Made by a program: the position numbers and the translations under genes
The notes under the pieces: model-generated
The model's database searches: none
What the model was told of the DNA's origin: nothing
Seen by the model: the letters and a program-made list of their open reading frames with translations, nothing else
Shown here: positions 8,476 to 18,286 of the stretch, in pieces
Layout: each line of letters begins with the position of its first letter
Position numbering within the stretch: position 1 is the stretch's first letter
Source: Saprospiraceae bacterium
Lineage (GTDB): Bacteria > Bacteroidota > Bacteroidia > Chitinophagales > Saprospiraceae
Direction: 5' to 3'
NCBI GenBank assembly: GCA_016710625.1
Contig: JADJVK010000009.1
Coordinates: 67,591 to 131,590, forward strand
Length of the DNA: 64,000 nucleotides

Positions 8476-9903
8476 TTATGAGTTAATACTCATTTTAATA
8501 TTTTTCTCGATAGTTTCTACGGTGTCTTTAAAAACCGGATCGATATGCATCATATCTACAATGGATTTGCAAGAATAAATAACTGTACTATGATCTTTTC
8601 CGCCAAATAATTGCCCAATAGACTTTAAAGAATTGCCTGTCAAATTTTTAGCTAGATACATAGTTAATTGACGTGCTTCAACATAATTTCTTTTTCTTGA
8701 CTTACCCTGAATTTTATCCAAAGGTATATTCAAATGAGTTGAAACCATATTCAAAATATGGTCTATTGTCAATTCTTTTGTGGTGTTTCTAACGAATTTC
8801 TTAATAATATCTTTTACTATTGCTAAATCAATATTTTTCTTATTCAAAGACAATTCTGCAATGATAGATACCATCACACCTTCCAATTCTCTGATATTAT
8901 TCGAAATATTATAGCAAATATATTCCATGATATGTTTATCCAATTTCACATTCTCCTTTTCCAATTTCTTTTCAAGGATAGCAATTCTGGTATTAATATC
9001 TGGCATGGTCAAATCAGCTGTTAATCCCCATTTGAATCTTGAGATCAATCGCTCTTCTATTCCCTCTAAATCTTTTGGCGGCTTATCCGAAGTAATGATT
9101 ATCTGTTTTCCTGTTTGGTGCAATTGATTGAAAATATGAAAGAAAACTTCTTGTGTTGCCTTTTTATTTCCAAGAAATTGTATGTCATCCACGATGAGCA
9201 AATCAATCGTTTCATAAAAATTGGTTACATCAGTAATAGACTGATTTTTAATAGATTGAACTATTTGAGTAACAAATTTTTCAGATGAAATATACAAAAC
9301 ATTTTTGGTTGGAAACTTTTTAAGTGTTTCGTTTCCAATAGAATGTACTAGATGAGATTTGCCTAGTCCAGAATCTCCATAAATTACCAAAGGATTAAAT
9401 GCTGTCAAGCCAGGTTTAGCAGCAATTTCTTTACCTGCTGATCTAGCTAGTCGATTACATTCCCCTTCAATAAAATTTTCAAAAGTATAATTTGAATTTA
9501 ATTGAGAATCAACTTTTATTTTTCGAATTCCAGGAATGACAAATGGATTTTTTATCTGTTTGGAATCCATCAAGCCATTTGTTGATTCATGACTTTTTGA
9601 ATTACCTTCTATTTTTGTAGGTTTTGTATCATTACTTTTGTTCATCAAGATTTGATACTCTAGCCTACCCTTTTCTCCCAGCTCCTGACGAATCGTAACT
9701 TTTAGTAAATTGATATAATGTTCTTCAAGCCACTCATAAAAGAATTTATTTGGAACTTGAATTGTAAGTGCAGCATCTTGTAATTTTACTGGACGTATCG
9801 GTTCAAACCAAGTTTTGAAACTTTGTTGATTTACGTTCTGCTTAATTGTTTTCAAACAATTTTCCCAGATTAATTTACAATCATGTATTTCTACACTATT
9901 CAT
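8476..9903 (-). CDS. dnaA: Chromosomal replication initiator DnaA
   Basis: A 475-residue AAA+ initiator. Domain I is at residues 1-80 and domain II is a short Ser/Lys-rich linker at about 90-120. The ATPase domain has Walker A GDSGLGKS (176-183), Walker B LLIVDDIQFL (235-244) and the ERLISRFKWGL sensor region. The C-terminal domain IV has the DnaA-box-binding signature GGKDHSTVIYSCKSI. Neither dnaN nor recF is next to it, as is common in Bacteroidota. I saw no clear DnaA-box cluster in the flanking gaps, so no origin is claimed. An AT-rich gap of 197 bases precedes the start, with no confident promoter. Confidence 0.98.
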   Translation of the reverse strand: MNSVEIHDCKLIWENCLKTIKQNVNQQSFKTWFEPIRPVKLQDAALTIQVPNKFFYEWLEEHYINLLKVTIRQELGEKGRLEYQILMNKSNDTKPTKIEGNSKSHESTNGLMDSKQIKNPFVIPGIRKIKVDSQLNSNYTFENFIEGECNRLARSAGKEIAAKPGLTAFNPLVIYGDSGLGKSHLVHSIGNETLKKFPTKNVLYISSEKFVTQIVQSIKNQSITDVTNFYETIDLLIVDDIQFLGNKKATQEVFFHIFNQLHQTGKQIIITSDKPPKDLEGIEERLISRFKWGLTADLTMPDINTRIAILEKKLEKENVKLDKHIMEYICYNISNNIRELEGVMVSIIAELSLNKKNIDLAIVKDIIKKFVRNTTKELTIDHILNMVSTHLNIPLDKIQGKSRKRNYVEARQLTMYLAKNLTGNSLKSIGQLFGGKDHSTVIYSCKSIVDMMHIDPVFKDTVETIEKNIKMSINS

Positions 9904-10100
9904 TAAATTTATTTGTTTCCTGTTTTTAATAATAATATTGGAACTAGCAAAAGTCTAAAAAAAAATGATTATTCTATAACAAATTGAGAAATATTTTAAT
10001 ATTTATATTTTGTAAATATGATAATAAAATAATACATAATTGATTGATAGTCAATATAAAAAGTAAATTTAGAAATTATATAATCTTGTCAGTCAGTTGA

Positions 10101-11863
10101 TTATTTATTTTGAATGGAATTATTGATTTCAATGTTTAAATCTCTTTGAACTTCATCAAATTTGGATCGTACATTTTTATGAGTATCCGAAATATTGTTT
10201 AATAATAATTCTTCATTTGCAAACAAAGCATCCAAATCTCTAAAATTAGAATTTATTTTTGTTTTGATATTTTTAACATAGGTTTTCAATTTTGTATCAA
10301 GCATTGTTTCTAATAATGATTGACCTTTATCTATTTCTTCTTGAAAAGCATTGATTACTTTACTTCTTTGAATTCCTACTGTGATACCTGCAAAAAGAAT
10401 CCCAATAGTGGTTAATATTCCTCCAGTCACATCAAAAACAGTTGCTTTAGTCACAGCAGATAAAATGACACCAATAATTGCTAATCCACCACCAGTTGCC
10501 AAATTAGGAGAAAGAGATTTTGTCCCTTCCATGATAGTTTCATCCGTAAAACTTTCAGATTTCGACATGAATTTTGTAAAAGAATCTTGTAAATCTTTCA
10601 ATACACCATTTCTTTTCTCCGTTATAGTTGAAAAAATATCATCATCGTTATTTTTTATCTCATAAGCACCAGTTTTTATTTTGAGCTCAATCATTCTTGC
10701 CATTTGCTGAATACTATCCACCAAATCCATCACCCCATCATTCAATTTCACTTTTAAAGATTCTTGTAGGTTTTTTTCCAAATCTGTTGTTAGATTGGAT
10801 AACCAAACTTTTGAGGATGCATCTTGGTTAAATATTGAAGCAAATGATCTTTTAATTAATGAACCAAATGACAAACCTTTCTCTAACTCAAATTTTGTAT
10901 TCGCTGTATTTTTTTATAAACATTTACTAAATTCTCAATTAAAATATCAACTTGGTTATATGATTTTTTTTCTTGATGATTTAATGTTTCATGAATATCA
11001 TTTCTAAAAGATTTGTCTTGCTCGAATTGTTGTTTTCTATTTTCAATCTTAGTATGAATCTTATCTAAAATGTTATTTGCAGTATCTAAGTTGTTCTTTA
11101 TCTTTTCAAATTTTGATTTACCTCCAGTTACATTATTCAAAATATACTGCCTAACTCCATAAAACCCACTTTGATCGGATAACCCTTCAAGTTCATTTTT
11201 AGCAGACACACAAAATATTTCTGGTTTTTCAATTCCTTTTCGCTGAGCCATATTGAATAAACCATTCACATTGACTACCAAATCTTCTGCATTCAAAAGA
11301 TCTTTTTGTTGCAAAACAAAAATTATCTTTTTCCTCCAATCTTTGTGAATGAAATCGAAAAATTCCCATGCTGATTGTCTGTATGGGTTTTTTGCTTCAA
11401 AAACAAAAATAATTAAATCTGAAACTGGAATAAATTGCTCTGTAATTTCTTGATGATGAGCTACTATCGTATTTGTACCAGGAGTGTCAACTACAGCAAT
11501 TTCTTTTAGAATTGGTTCATTGACAAATATTTTTTTCAAATATGGATTGACAATAATGGTTGATTCTTGTTCCCCATATAGAATTTGTTGAATCGTATCT
11601 GTCATTGGGGCTGGTGAAACAGCACAAATATCTTTCCCAGTCTTTAGCAAAGCATTGATGAAACTACTTTTGCCAGCCTTAACTTCACCGACAATTACAA
11701 ACATGTAAGGTTCGAACAATCTACTTCTTAAATCACTAACAGTATTAGATAACTCTTGGTTTTGTATTTGTAGTGTTAAGTCGTGTAATTCTTTTATTGT
11801 CTGATCAGTTCTACCACGAAGAATTTGAAATTTCTCAGAAATTATGCTTTGATCCATATTCAT
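10101..11863 (-). CDS. Bacterial dynamin-like GTPase, one frameshift
   Basis: Two adjacent frames form one dynamin-superfamily GTPase of 587 residues, a membrane-remodelling family. The first part holds the G1 loop GEVKAGKSS (residues 59-67), a G2-like TDT, G3 DTPG (126-129) and a G4-type QQKD (185-188), then a long helical region. The second part holds the paddle, a Gly/Ile-rich hydrophobic hairpin (GGGLAIIGVILSAV ... GILTTIGILFAGITVGI), and the returning stalk helices. The break is at an A7 run (minus strand; T7 at plus 10909-10915). One more A reads straight through as YKKNTANTKFELEKGLSFGSL. The second part has no good start of its own (TTG). Two separate paired dynamins are less likely because the first would lack its membrane paddle. 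Confidence 0.85.
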
Positions 11864-11937
11864 TCATTATATCTATAATACAACAAAATTACAAATTAGT
11901 CACTATAAAAGATATATATTGAGTTAAATAATCTGAA

Positions 11938-12495
11938 TTATAAATACAAGTTAGATTCTGGACCCATATTAAAGAGTAAATCAATTATAGATAAGTTCTC
12001 TTGAAACTCAAACCTTTCTGAGAAAACTTGATTATAAATTTTGAAAGTGTTTTTTTCTTTCTTGTCAAATAATTCTTTTTCAAATACTTGAGAGAATTTT
12101 AATTCATTTGGAATACATAAAGGAGTTTTTAAATTTTCAATTATATTCAAATTAAAATCAAATAAAAATTCATATTTTTTTAAAACCAATTTTTCAATTA
12201 AATTTTCATAATCTACAAAAAAAGAGGATTTTCCATAAGCTGATTTTATGGACATCCAATGGTGCTTTTGCCAATCATAATCATACGATATTTTAACATC
12301 TAATATATTTTGTTTAGAATTTTTACCTTTTTTTAATGGTATTGAAAGATTCATTAACCCATTGGCAGACAATATAGTACATTTATTTCTGAGCCCTCCT
12401 TTTTGATAATTTTCATGTTTTTCGATAATTAAATCCTCTGATTTTAAGGAACTAAAAAACGAAATATTTGGAAAATATTGGATTTCAAATTTCAT
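11938..12495 (-). CDS. WbqC-family protein
   Basis: A 185-residue protein of the WbqC-like family, often found near surface polysaccharide genes. The family blocks are visible: YFPNISFFSSL at the N-terminus, HENYQKGGLRNKCTILSANG, LSIPLKKGK, and WQKHHWMSIKSAYGKSSFF. It is slightly shorter than usual (about 200-220 residues). The biochemical activity of the family is not established; an acyl- or amino-sugar transfer role is only suggested by context in other genomes. It lies upstream of the dynamin on the same strand with 74 bases between them. Confidence 0.88.
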   Translation of the reverse strand: MKFEIQYFPNISFFSSLKSEDLIIEKHENYQKGGLRNKCTILSANGLMNLSIPLKKGKNSKQNILDVKISYDYDWQKHHWMSIKSAYGKSSFFVDYENLIEKLVLKKYEFLFDFNLNIIENLKTPLCIPNELKFSQVFEKELFDKKEKNTFKIYNQVFSERFEFQENLSIIDLLFNMGPESNLYL

Positions 12496-12650
12496 GGATT
12501 TTACTTTTTTTTAGCACAATATTAATTTAATTTTTCAAAATTGATATTTATAAAATAAAAGATAATTTAGTATTTTATTTTTTTAATTTATGTAACTTAT
12601 TTTTTCATTAATACGTATGAAAAAATATCTTAATAAAATGTTAAATTACA

Positions 12651-13984
12651 ATGAAAAAACAAATTATTCTATCAAGCCTCTTGACTATTTTTATTGTTTT
12701 TATTTCCTGCAAAACTAAAAACATTAATTACCAAAAGGAAGCTGCAAATGCAGATTTATATAGAGCAGGCCTTGTTAAAATAGTAGATATAATTACACAT
12801 GATATATTTGCTCCACCAGTAGCTAGTAGAATTTTCACCTATGCATCGATTGCTGGTTATGAAGCTCAATTACCAGGAAATCCAAAGTTCAAATCTTTTG
12901 CAAATCAATTAAATGGATTAAAGCCTGCTACACAACCTGAGGCAGGTGCTGAATATTGTTTTCCAGTTTGTGGAAGCATTGCAATGATGAAAGTAGGAAA
13001 AGCATTGACTTTTTCTGGAGATAGTATTGAAGTATATAGAACTGAATTAATCAAAAAGTTTGAAAAATTGGGAGTTCCAAATGATGTGATGTCTAGGTCA
13101 ATTGCATATGGAGATGCAGTTGGCAATCATATTTTAACTTGGGCAGCAAATGATAATTATAAACAATTGAGAACAGCTCAGAAATATGCTGTAAATTTTG
13201 AAAAATTAGAAACCTGGAAACCAACTGGACCAATGTATAGTGATGCTCTTGAACCGCATTGGGGTGAAATGAGAACTTTAGTTCTTGATTCTGCTAGTCA
13301 ATTCAGACCTGAAAGGCCAGCACCTTTTAGTAAAGAAAAAGGTAGTTTATTGTATAAGCAAGCAATGGAAGTTTATGATAGCGTTGCAAATAATAATGAT
13401 TTTACAAGAGAAACTGCAAAATATTGGGATGATAATGCAATGGCAACAGAAGTTACTGGACATGTGATGATGACAAAGAAAAAAATATCTCCTGGTGGTC
13501 ACTGGATTATGATTGCAGATAACGTAACAAGACAAAAAGGTTATGATGTGATGCAAACTGCTGAAACTTTTGCAATGGTTTCTATTGGATTATATGAAGC
13601 ATTTATTTCTTGTTGGAAAGAAAAATATGAGTCAGAATATATCCGACCTGAAACTTATATCAATCAATTTATTAATAAAGAATGGACACTGTTTTTGCAA
13701 ACCCCTCCATTTCCTGAATATACTTTGGGCACAGCGTAATTACAGGATCAGCAGCAACTATCCTAACAGAATATATTGGGGATAATTATACGTTTTCTGA
13801 TAGTACAGAAATGTATTTAAATTTCAAACCTCGAACATATAAATCATTTATGGCTGCCTCAAATGAAGCTGCATTAAGTAGAATGTATGGTGGTATCCAT
13901 TTTAGACCAGCTATTGAAAATGGTCAAACACAAGGTAAAGCTGTTGGTAAATATATTATTTCAAAAATTAAAACTAAAAATTAA
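12651..13984 (+). CDS. Vanadium-haloperoxidase/PAP2-type lipoprotein, one frameshift
   Basis: A 444-residue protein once one base is restored. The N-terminus is a lipoprotein signal ending in FISC (Cys20), so it should be anchored in an envelope membrane. The rest resembles vanadium-dependent haloperoxidase/PAP2 phosphatase relatives: a GHxxxx histidine block (GGHWIMIA, with TGHVMM before it) and, across the break, PEYT-x-GHSVITGSAATIL, which carries the second conserved histidine. The upstream frame stops at 13737-13739. Adding one T or G in TTTGGG (13724-13729) joins PEYT to GHSVITG and runs on to TAA at 13982-13984. The family includes halogenating enzymes and acid phosphatases, and I cannot say which this is. 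Stand-alone transcription is likely. Confidence 0.83.
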
Positions 13985-14041
13985 TAAAATTGAGTTAGTT
14001 TAAATTATTTTTGCCAAACTTAATTTTTAAATTTTAGTATT

Positions 14042-15433
14042 TTGTCATTAATTAAATCAATTTCCGGAATTAGAGGTACGATTGGAGGGGTATCCGGAGA
14101 TAATTTAACTCCAATTGATGTAGTAAATTTTACCAGTTCGTATGGTAATTGGATTCTAAGTTTTCAAACTGAAAATCCTAAAGTCGTTATTGGTAGAGAT
14201 GCAAGAATTTCTGGAGAAATAGTTCAATCTTTAGTAGTCAATACCTTAATTTCGATGGGTATTGATGTGATTGATGTAGGTTTGTCAACGACTCCTACAG
14301 TAGAAATGATGGTTCCGAAATTCAATGCAAATGGCGGAATTATTGTAACAGCTAGTCATAATCCATCACAATGGAATGCACTAAAATTTTTGAATGACAA
14401 AGGTGAATTCATTTCTGATGAAGTTGGTAAAGGCATTTTAACAACAGATCCAAATGAAATAAATTTTGTTACTGTAGATAAATTGGGTAAAATATCTTAT
14501 TATCAAGATGCTATTCAAGATCATATTGATGCTATTTTGAAATTAGATTATTTGGTTGATTTACAGAAAATTAAAGATAGAAATTTCAAAGTTGTAATTG
14601 ATGTAATCAATTCTACTGGTGCAATTTCAATGGTTCCATTGTTGAAACAATTGAATTGTGAGGTTTTGGTAATAAATGGAGATATGAATGGAAATTTTGC
14701 TCATAATCCTGAACCTTTACCAGAACATTTAAATGAAATAAAAAAAGCAGTTACGACAAGTAAATCAGATTTAGGAATTGTAGTTGACCCAGATGTGGAT
14801 AGAATTGCCTTTGTTTGTGAAGATGGCGAATTTTTTGGTGAAGAATATTCTTTGGTTGCAATTTCAGATTTTGTTTTAAATCATAAAAAAGGAGCTACCG
14901 TATCAAACTTATCCTCTACAAAAGCATTGAAAGATGTTACAGAAAAGCATGGTTGTCAATATTTTGCGGCTGCCGTTGGAGAAGTTAACGTAGTTGAGAA
15001 AATGAAAGCAGTCAATGCTGTAATTGGCGGTGAAGGAAATGGAGGAATTATTTTTCCTGAATTACATTATGGTAGAGATGCATTACTTGGTGCTGCATTA
15101 TTCTTATCTAGTTTAGCTCAATTTGGGAAAACGACTTCTTTTTATAGAAGTAAATTTCCAAATTACAATATGGTGAAAAGTAAAATTACTTTACCTGATG
15201 ATGTAAATCTTGATCAAGTATTGATTGGATTGAAATCGAAATATCAAATGCAACCAATAAATACGATTGATGGGTTAAAAATTGAATTTGACAATGATTG
15301 GATTCATTTGAGAAAATCAAACACCGAACCGATCATAAGAGTATATGCTGAAAGTTATTCTGAAACAACTGCCAACAACTTAATTCAAAAAATTATTTCA
15401 GATATTAATTTGATTATCAAAGAATTAAATTAA
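14042..15433 (+). CDS. glmM: Phosphoglucosamine mutase / phosphohexomutase
   Basis: A 463-residue alpha-D-phosphohexomutase. The active-site phosphoserine loop TASHNPSQWNA (Ser105), the metal-binding DPDVDR (249-254), the sugar-binding GEGNGG and the C-terminal phosphate-binding RKSNTEPIIRVYAES are all present. The likely reaction is glucosamine-6-phosphate to glucosamine-1-phosphate for peptidoglycan precursors. A phosphomannomutase role cannot be excluded by motif alone. The start is TTG at 14042; no ATG occurs in frame before residue 72, and SLIKSISGIRGT is the normal family N-terminus. A -7 element TATTTTTG sits at 14006-14013. The cysteine desulfurase ATG follows the stop directly. Confidence 0.93.
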   Translation: MSLIKSISGIRGTIGGVSGDNLTPIDVVNFTSSYGNWILSFQTENPKVVIGRDARISGEIVQSLVVNTLISMGIDVIDVGLSTTPTVEMMVPKFNANGGIIVTASHNPSQWNALKFLNDKGEFISDEVGKGILTTDPNEINFVTVDKLGKISYYQDAIQDHIDAILKLDYLVDLQKIKDRNFKVVIDVINSTGAISMVPLLKQLNCEVLVINGDMNGNFAHNPEPLPEHLNEIKKAVTTSKSDLGIVVDPDVDRIAFVCEDGEFFGEEYSLVAISDFVLNHKKGATVSNLSSTKALKDVTEKHGCQYFAAAVGEVNVVEKMKAVNAVIGGEGNGGIIFPELHYGRDALLGAALFLSSLAQFGKTTSFYRSKFPNYNMVKSKITLPDDVNLDQVLIGLKSKYQMQPINTIDGLKIEFDNDWIHLRKSNTEPIIRVYAESYSETTANNLIQKIISDINLIIKELN

Positions 15434-16554
15434 ATGAGTATTTATTTCGACAATGCAGCTACTACACCGATAAGTAAAGAAGTTTTGGATGAAATGTTAC
15501 CTTATTTAACTGTAAATTTTGGTAATCCTTCTTCCATCCACCAAAATGGTCGTAAAGTAAAGACTGCTATCGAAACTGCAAGAAAAATTATTGCTAAAGT
15601 TGTAAATGCTTCAATTGGTGAAATATTTTTTACTTCAGGTGGTACTGAATCAAACAATACTGCTCTAAAATCAGCTGTTCAATCACTTGGTATAGAAAGA
15701 ATTATCACATCTGTTACTGAGCATCCTTGTGTTTTAAATAGCATAAAACATATTCAAAAGTATCATAATATTGAAATTGTACATTTAGAGGTAGATCCTT
15801 TTGGGCGAATAGATTATGATAAACTTGACGAAACATTAAAACAAAATGATAAGCTCACATTGGTTTCTTTGATGCATGGAAATAATGAAATTGGAACCAT
15901 GATTGATTTGGATATTGTAAGTAATATTTGTCAGCAAAATAAAGCTCTATTTCATACAGATGCCGTTCAAACCGTTGGTCATTTTAAAATTGATTTGCAA
16001 AAACAAAAATTCATTTCTTATCAGCTTCTGCACATAAATTTCATGGACCAAAAGGGATCGGATTTTTATATATTAACAATGATATAAAAATAGATCCATT
16101 CATTGATGGTGGTGGACAAGAAAGAAATATGAGAAGTGGAACAGAAAATGTTGCTAATATTGTTGGATTATCAAAAGCACTTGAACTTTATGATTTTGAA
16201 ATAGTAGAGAGAACAAATCAAATATCACAAATAAAAGCATATTTCATTGAGCAACTTAAGCAAAATAAATTTGATTTCGAGATAAATGGAGCTATTGAAA
16301 AATCACTTTATACCGTTTTGAGTATCAGTTTGCCAAGAAATGAAAAATCTGATATGTTATTAATGTTGTTAGATATTGATGGAGTTTGTGTTTCTGGGGG
16401 ATCAGCATGTAGCTCTGGAGCTGAGACCAAAAGTCATGTCATCGAAGCTCTCAATAATAAAGATGATAGAAGAACCATTAGATTTTCTTTTTCACATTAT
16501 AATACTAAAATCGAGGTTGATAATGTCATAAATTTGTTAAAAAAATATATTTAA
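15434..16554 (+). CDS. Cysteine desulfurase (NifS/IscS family), one frameshift
   Basis: A PLP enzyme of 373 residues when one base is restored. It removes sulfur from cysteine for Fe-S cluster and thio-cofactor synthesis. The first part has YFDNAATTP, the GNPSSIH block, SGGTESNN and HTDAVQ. The second has the PLP lysine in SASAHKFHGPKG, then MRSGTEN and the catalytic cysteine loop GGSACSSG. The break is in one of the A5 runs near 15999-16009. Adding an A gives QKQKIHFLSASAHKF in frame, recovering the essential lysine, which neither fragment alone shows in frame. The ATG abuts the glmM stop, so the two are probably co-transcribed. Confidence 0.92.
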
Positions 16555-16648
16555 CAAAAATTATTAAATAAAATCTTGAAATTCTGCAACAAACCTATAA
16601 TTTTACAGAATATTATAAAATTTATGTTTAATTCCTAACTTTATTAAA

Positions 16649-18226
16649 ATGAGAAATATTTTCTTTTCTTTATTACTTTTATTTGTAGGTAGTAACTTGA
16701 TGGCACAGAGATGTGGAGTTACTCCTGAGGATAATATGAAAATCACTATTGATTTATTAAAAAATAAGGCTGATGTTGCTAAAGGCATTATTTATGAAAG
16801 AGGAACTGCATATGTTCCAATTAAATTTCATTTAGTTGCAAATGACGATGGTACTACAAAGGTTGCAGAGTCTAAAATATTTGATTTATTGTGTGGTTTA
16901 AATGCAAATTATTCAAATGTTGGTTTACAATTTTATATTAGTGATGGTTTTAATTATATAAATGACACAAGAATCAATACTACTCCTAAGGATGGATTTA
17001 GTGCTTTATTTATCAAAGCAAAAAAGGTTTCAAATGCAATCAATGTTTTTATTGTAACTGATATAGATGAAGCATCTGGTCAAAACGGTGAAATATTAGG
17101 TTTTGCTGATTATGATGGAGATTATTTAGTTGTTTTGAAAAAGGAGTGCAAAAAAGAAGCTTCAACTATTTCTCATGAATTGGGTCATTATTTTTCATTA
17201 TTACATACTCATAATGGCTGGGATGGTCATCCTTATGATGTTGCTGTTGATGGGATGAAAGTTGGTTTGTATTCTCCTGTTCAAGGAGTTAAAAAAGGTT
17301 ATTACCCTGGACAACAACCAACAACTTCATTGAAAAATGAATGTCAAAGTGGATTTGAGTGTGATATTAGAGGTGATTATATTTGTGATACTCCCCCTGA
17401 TTATGCAATGGGAGAAGCTTGGTGGAATAATAATTGTTCTAAATGGACTCCAATTGTAATTTCTCCTTGTGGAGATACTGTTCACCCTCAAGAAATTAAT
17501 TACATGGGTTATTTTTCAAATTGTACTAGTTATAAATTTACACCAATGCAAATTACTCAATTAGTTGCAAGTTATAATAGTACAAGAAGAAATTATATTA
17601 GAACTAATATTGCACCAGTTACAACCAATGGTAATGTTACAGATTTAGCTACAGATTTTTCTCCAGCTGCTAATACTACAACTCCTTTTAGTAATAAAGT
17701 TGATTTAGACTGGAGTGATGTTCCTAATGCAACTCATTATTATTTAGAAATTGCATTAATTGATTTCTTAGGAGACTATGAAAGAAAAGTGCTAACAAAA
17801 TCTGATTTTACGTTTACAACCTATTTAGGAAATCCAATTGTTGCTAATAAATCATATGTTTGGAGAGTAAAAGCATTTAATAATTTATATACTTGTGCTA
17901 ATATATCATCAAAAATAAAATTCACAACTGGTATATCAAATGCAAATTTAGATTTACCTGAAAATGTATCTGATTGGTCAGTTTATCCAAATCCTAGTAA
18001 GTTTGGAAATACAACACAATTGCAAATTGATGCGACTAAAAATTTAGAACCAGTTGTTGAGATTTATGATGCATTAGGAAGAAAACTTTTGACTAAAAAT
18101 GTTCAAGTTCAAATTGGACCTAATAATATTAATTTAGAAACTGAGAATTTCAAATCAGGTTTGTATTTTGTAACGATAAAACTGGATAATAAAATATATA
18201 GTAAAAAGCTATATTTCGTAGATTAA
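16649..18226 (+). CDS. Secreted M43-type zinc metalloprotease with T9SS type A sorting domain
   Basis: A 525-residue secreted protein. The signal peptide ends at MAQ (residue 20). The zinc site HELGHYFSLLH (176-186) fits the metzincin HExxHxxGxxH spacing, although the usual Gly is Leu-like here. A Met-turn-type NYMGYFS comes later, with cysteines spread between, as in the M43 (pappalysin/cytophagalysin) family. Then follows an Fn3-like beta domain (DWSDVPNATHYYLEI) and a C-terminal type A sorting domain (VYPNPSKFGNTTQL ... GLYFVTIKLDNK). It should be exported by Sec then type IX secretion. A strong hairpin terminator follows the stop. A second M43 paralogue comes next. Confidence 0.9.
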   Translation: MRNIFFSLLLLFVGSNLMAQRCGVTPEDNMKITIDLLKNKADVAKGIIYERGTAYVPIKFHLVANDDGTTKVAESKIFDLLCGLNANYSNVGLQFYISDGFNYINDTRINTTPKDGFSALFIKAKKVSNAINVFIVTDIDEASGQNGEILGFADYDGDYLVVLKKECKKEASTISHELGHYFSLLHTHNGWDGHPYDVAVDGMKVGLYSPVQGVKKGYYPGQQPTTSLKNECQSGFECDIRGDYICDTPPDYAMGEAWWNNNCSKWTPIVISPCGDTVHPQEINYMGYFSNCTSYKFTPMQITQLVASYNSTRRNYIRTNIAPVTTNGNVTDLATDFSPAANTTTPFSNKVDLDWSDVPNATHYYLEIALIDFLGDYERKVLTKSDFTFTTYLGNPIVANKSYVWRVKAFNNLYTCANISSKIKFTTGISNANLDLPENVSDWSVYPNPSKFGNTTQLQIDATKNLEPVVEIYDALGRKLLTKNVQVQIGPNNINLETENFKSGLYFVTIKLDNKIYSKKLYFVD

Positions 18227-18250
18227 TTATCAAAAAGCTTTAAAAATTGA

Positions 18251-18286
18251 AGGATGAAACTTATATTTGAGTTTCATCCTTTTTTT
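18251..18286 (+). terminator. Rho-independent terminator abutting the next start codon
   Basis: A perfect 10-bp stem AGGATGAAAC / GTTTCATCCT (18251-18260, 18271-18280) with a 10-base loop is followed by a T run to 18286. The ATG of the next protease begins at 18287, with no space for a separate leader or ribosome site after it. Confidence 0.85.

Noticed and set aside
8309..10100. Replication origin next to dnaA
   Set aside because: No cluster of TTATCCACA-like boxes was seen in either gap. Bacteroidota dnaA is often away from the origin. A GC-skew plot over the whole genome would decide.
10872..10883. Two paired dynamins, as in some other bacteria
   Set aside because: The first part lacks a paddle and the second lacks a GTPase domain; one base joins them.
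18254..18286. Upstream ATG for the second M43 protease
   Set aside because: It lies within the terminator hairpin, and the extra residues would spoil the signal peptide.
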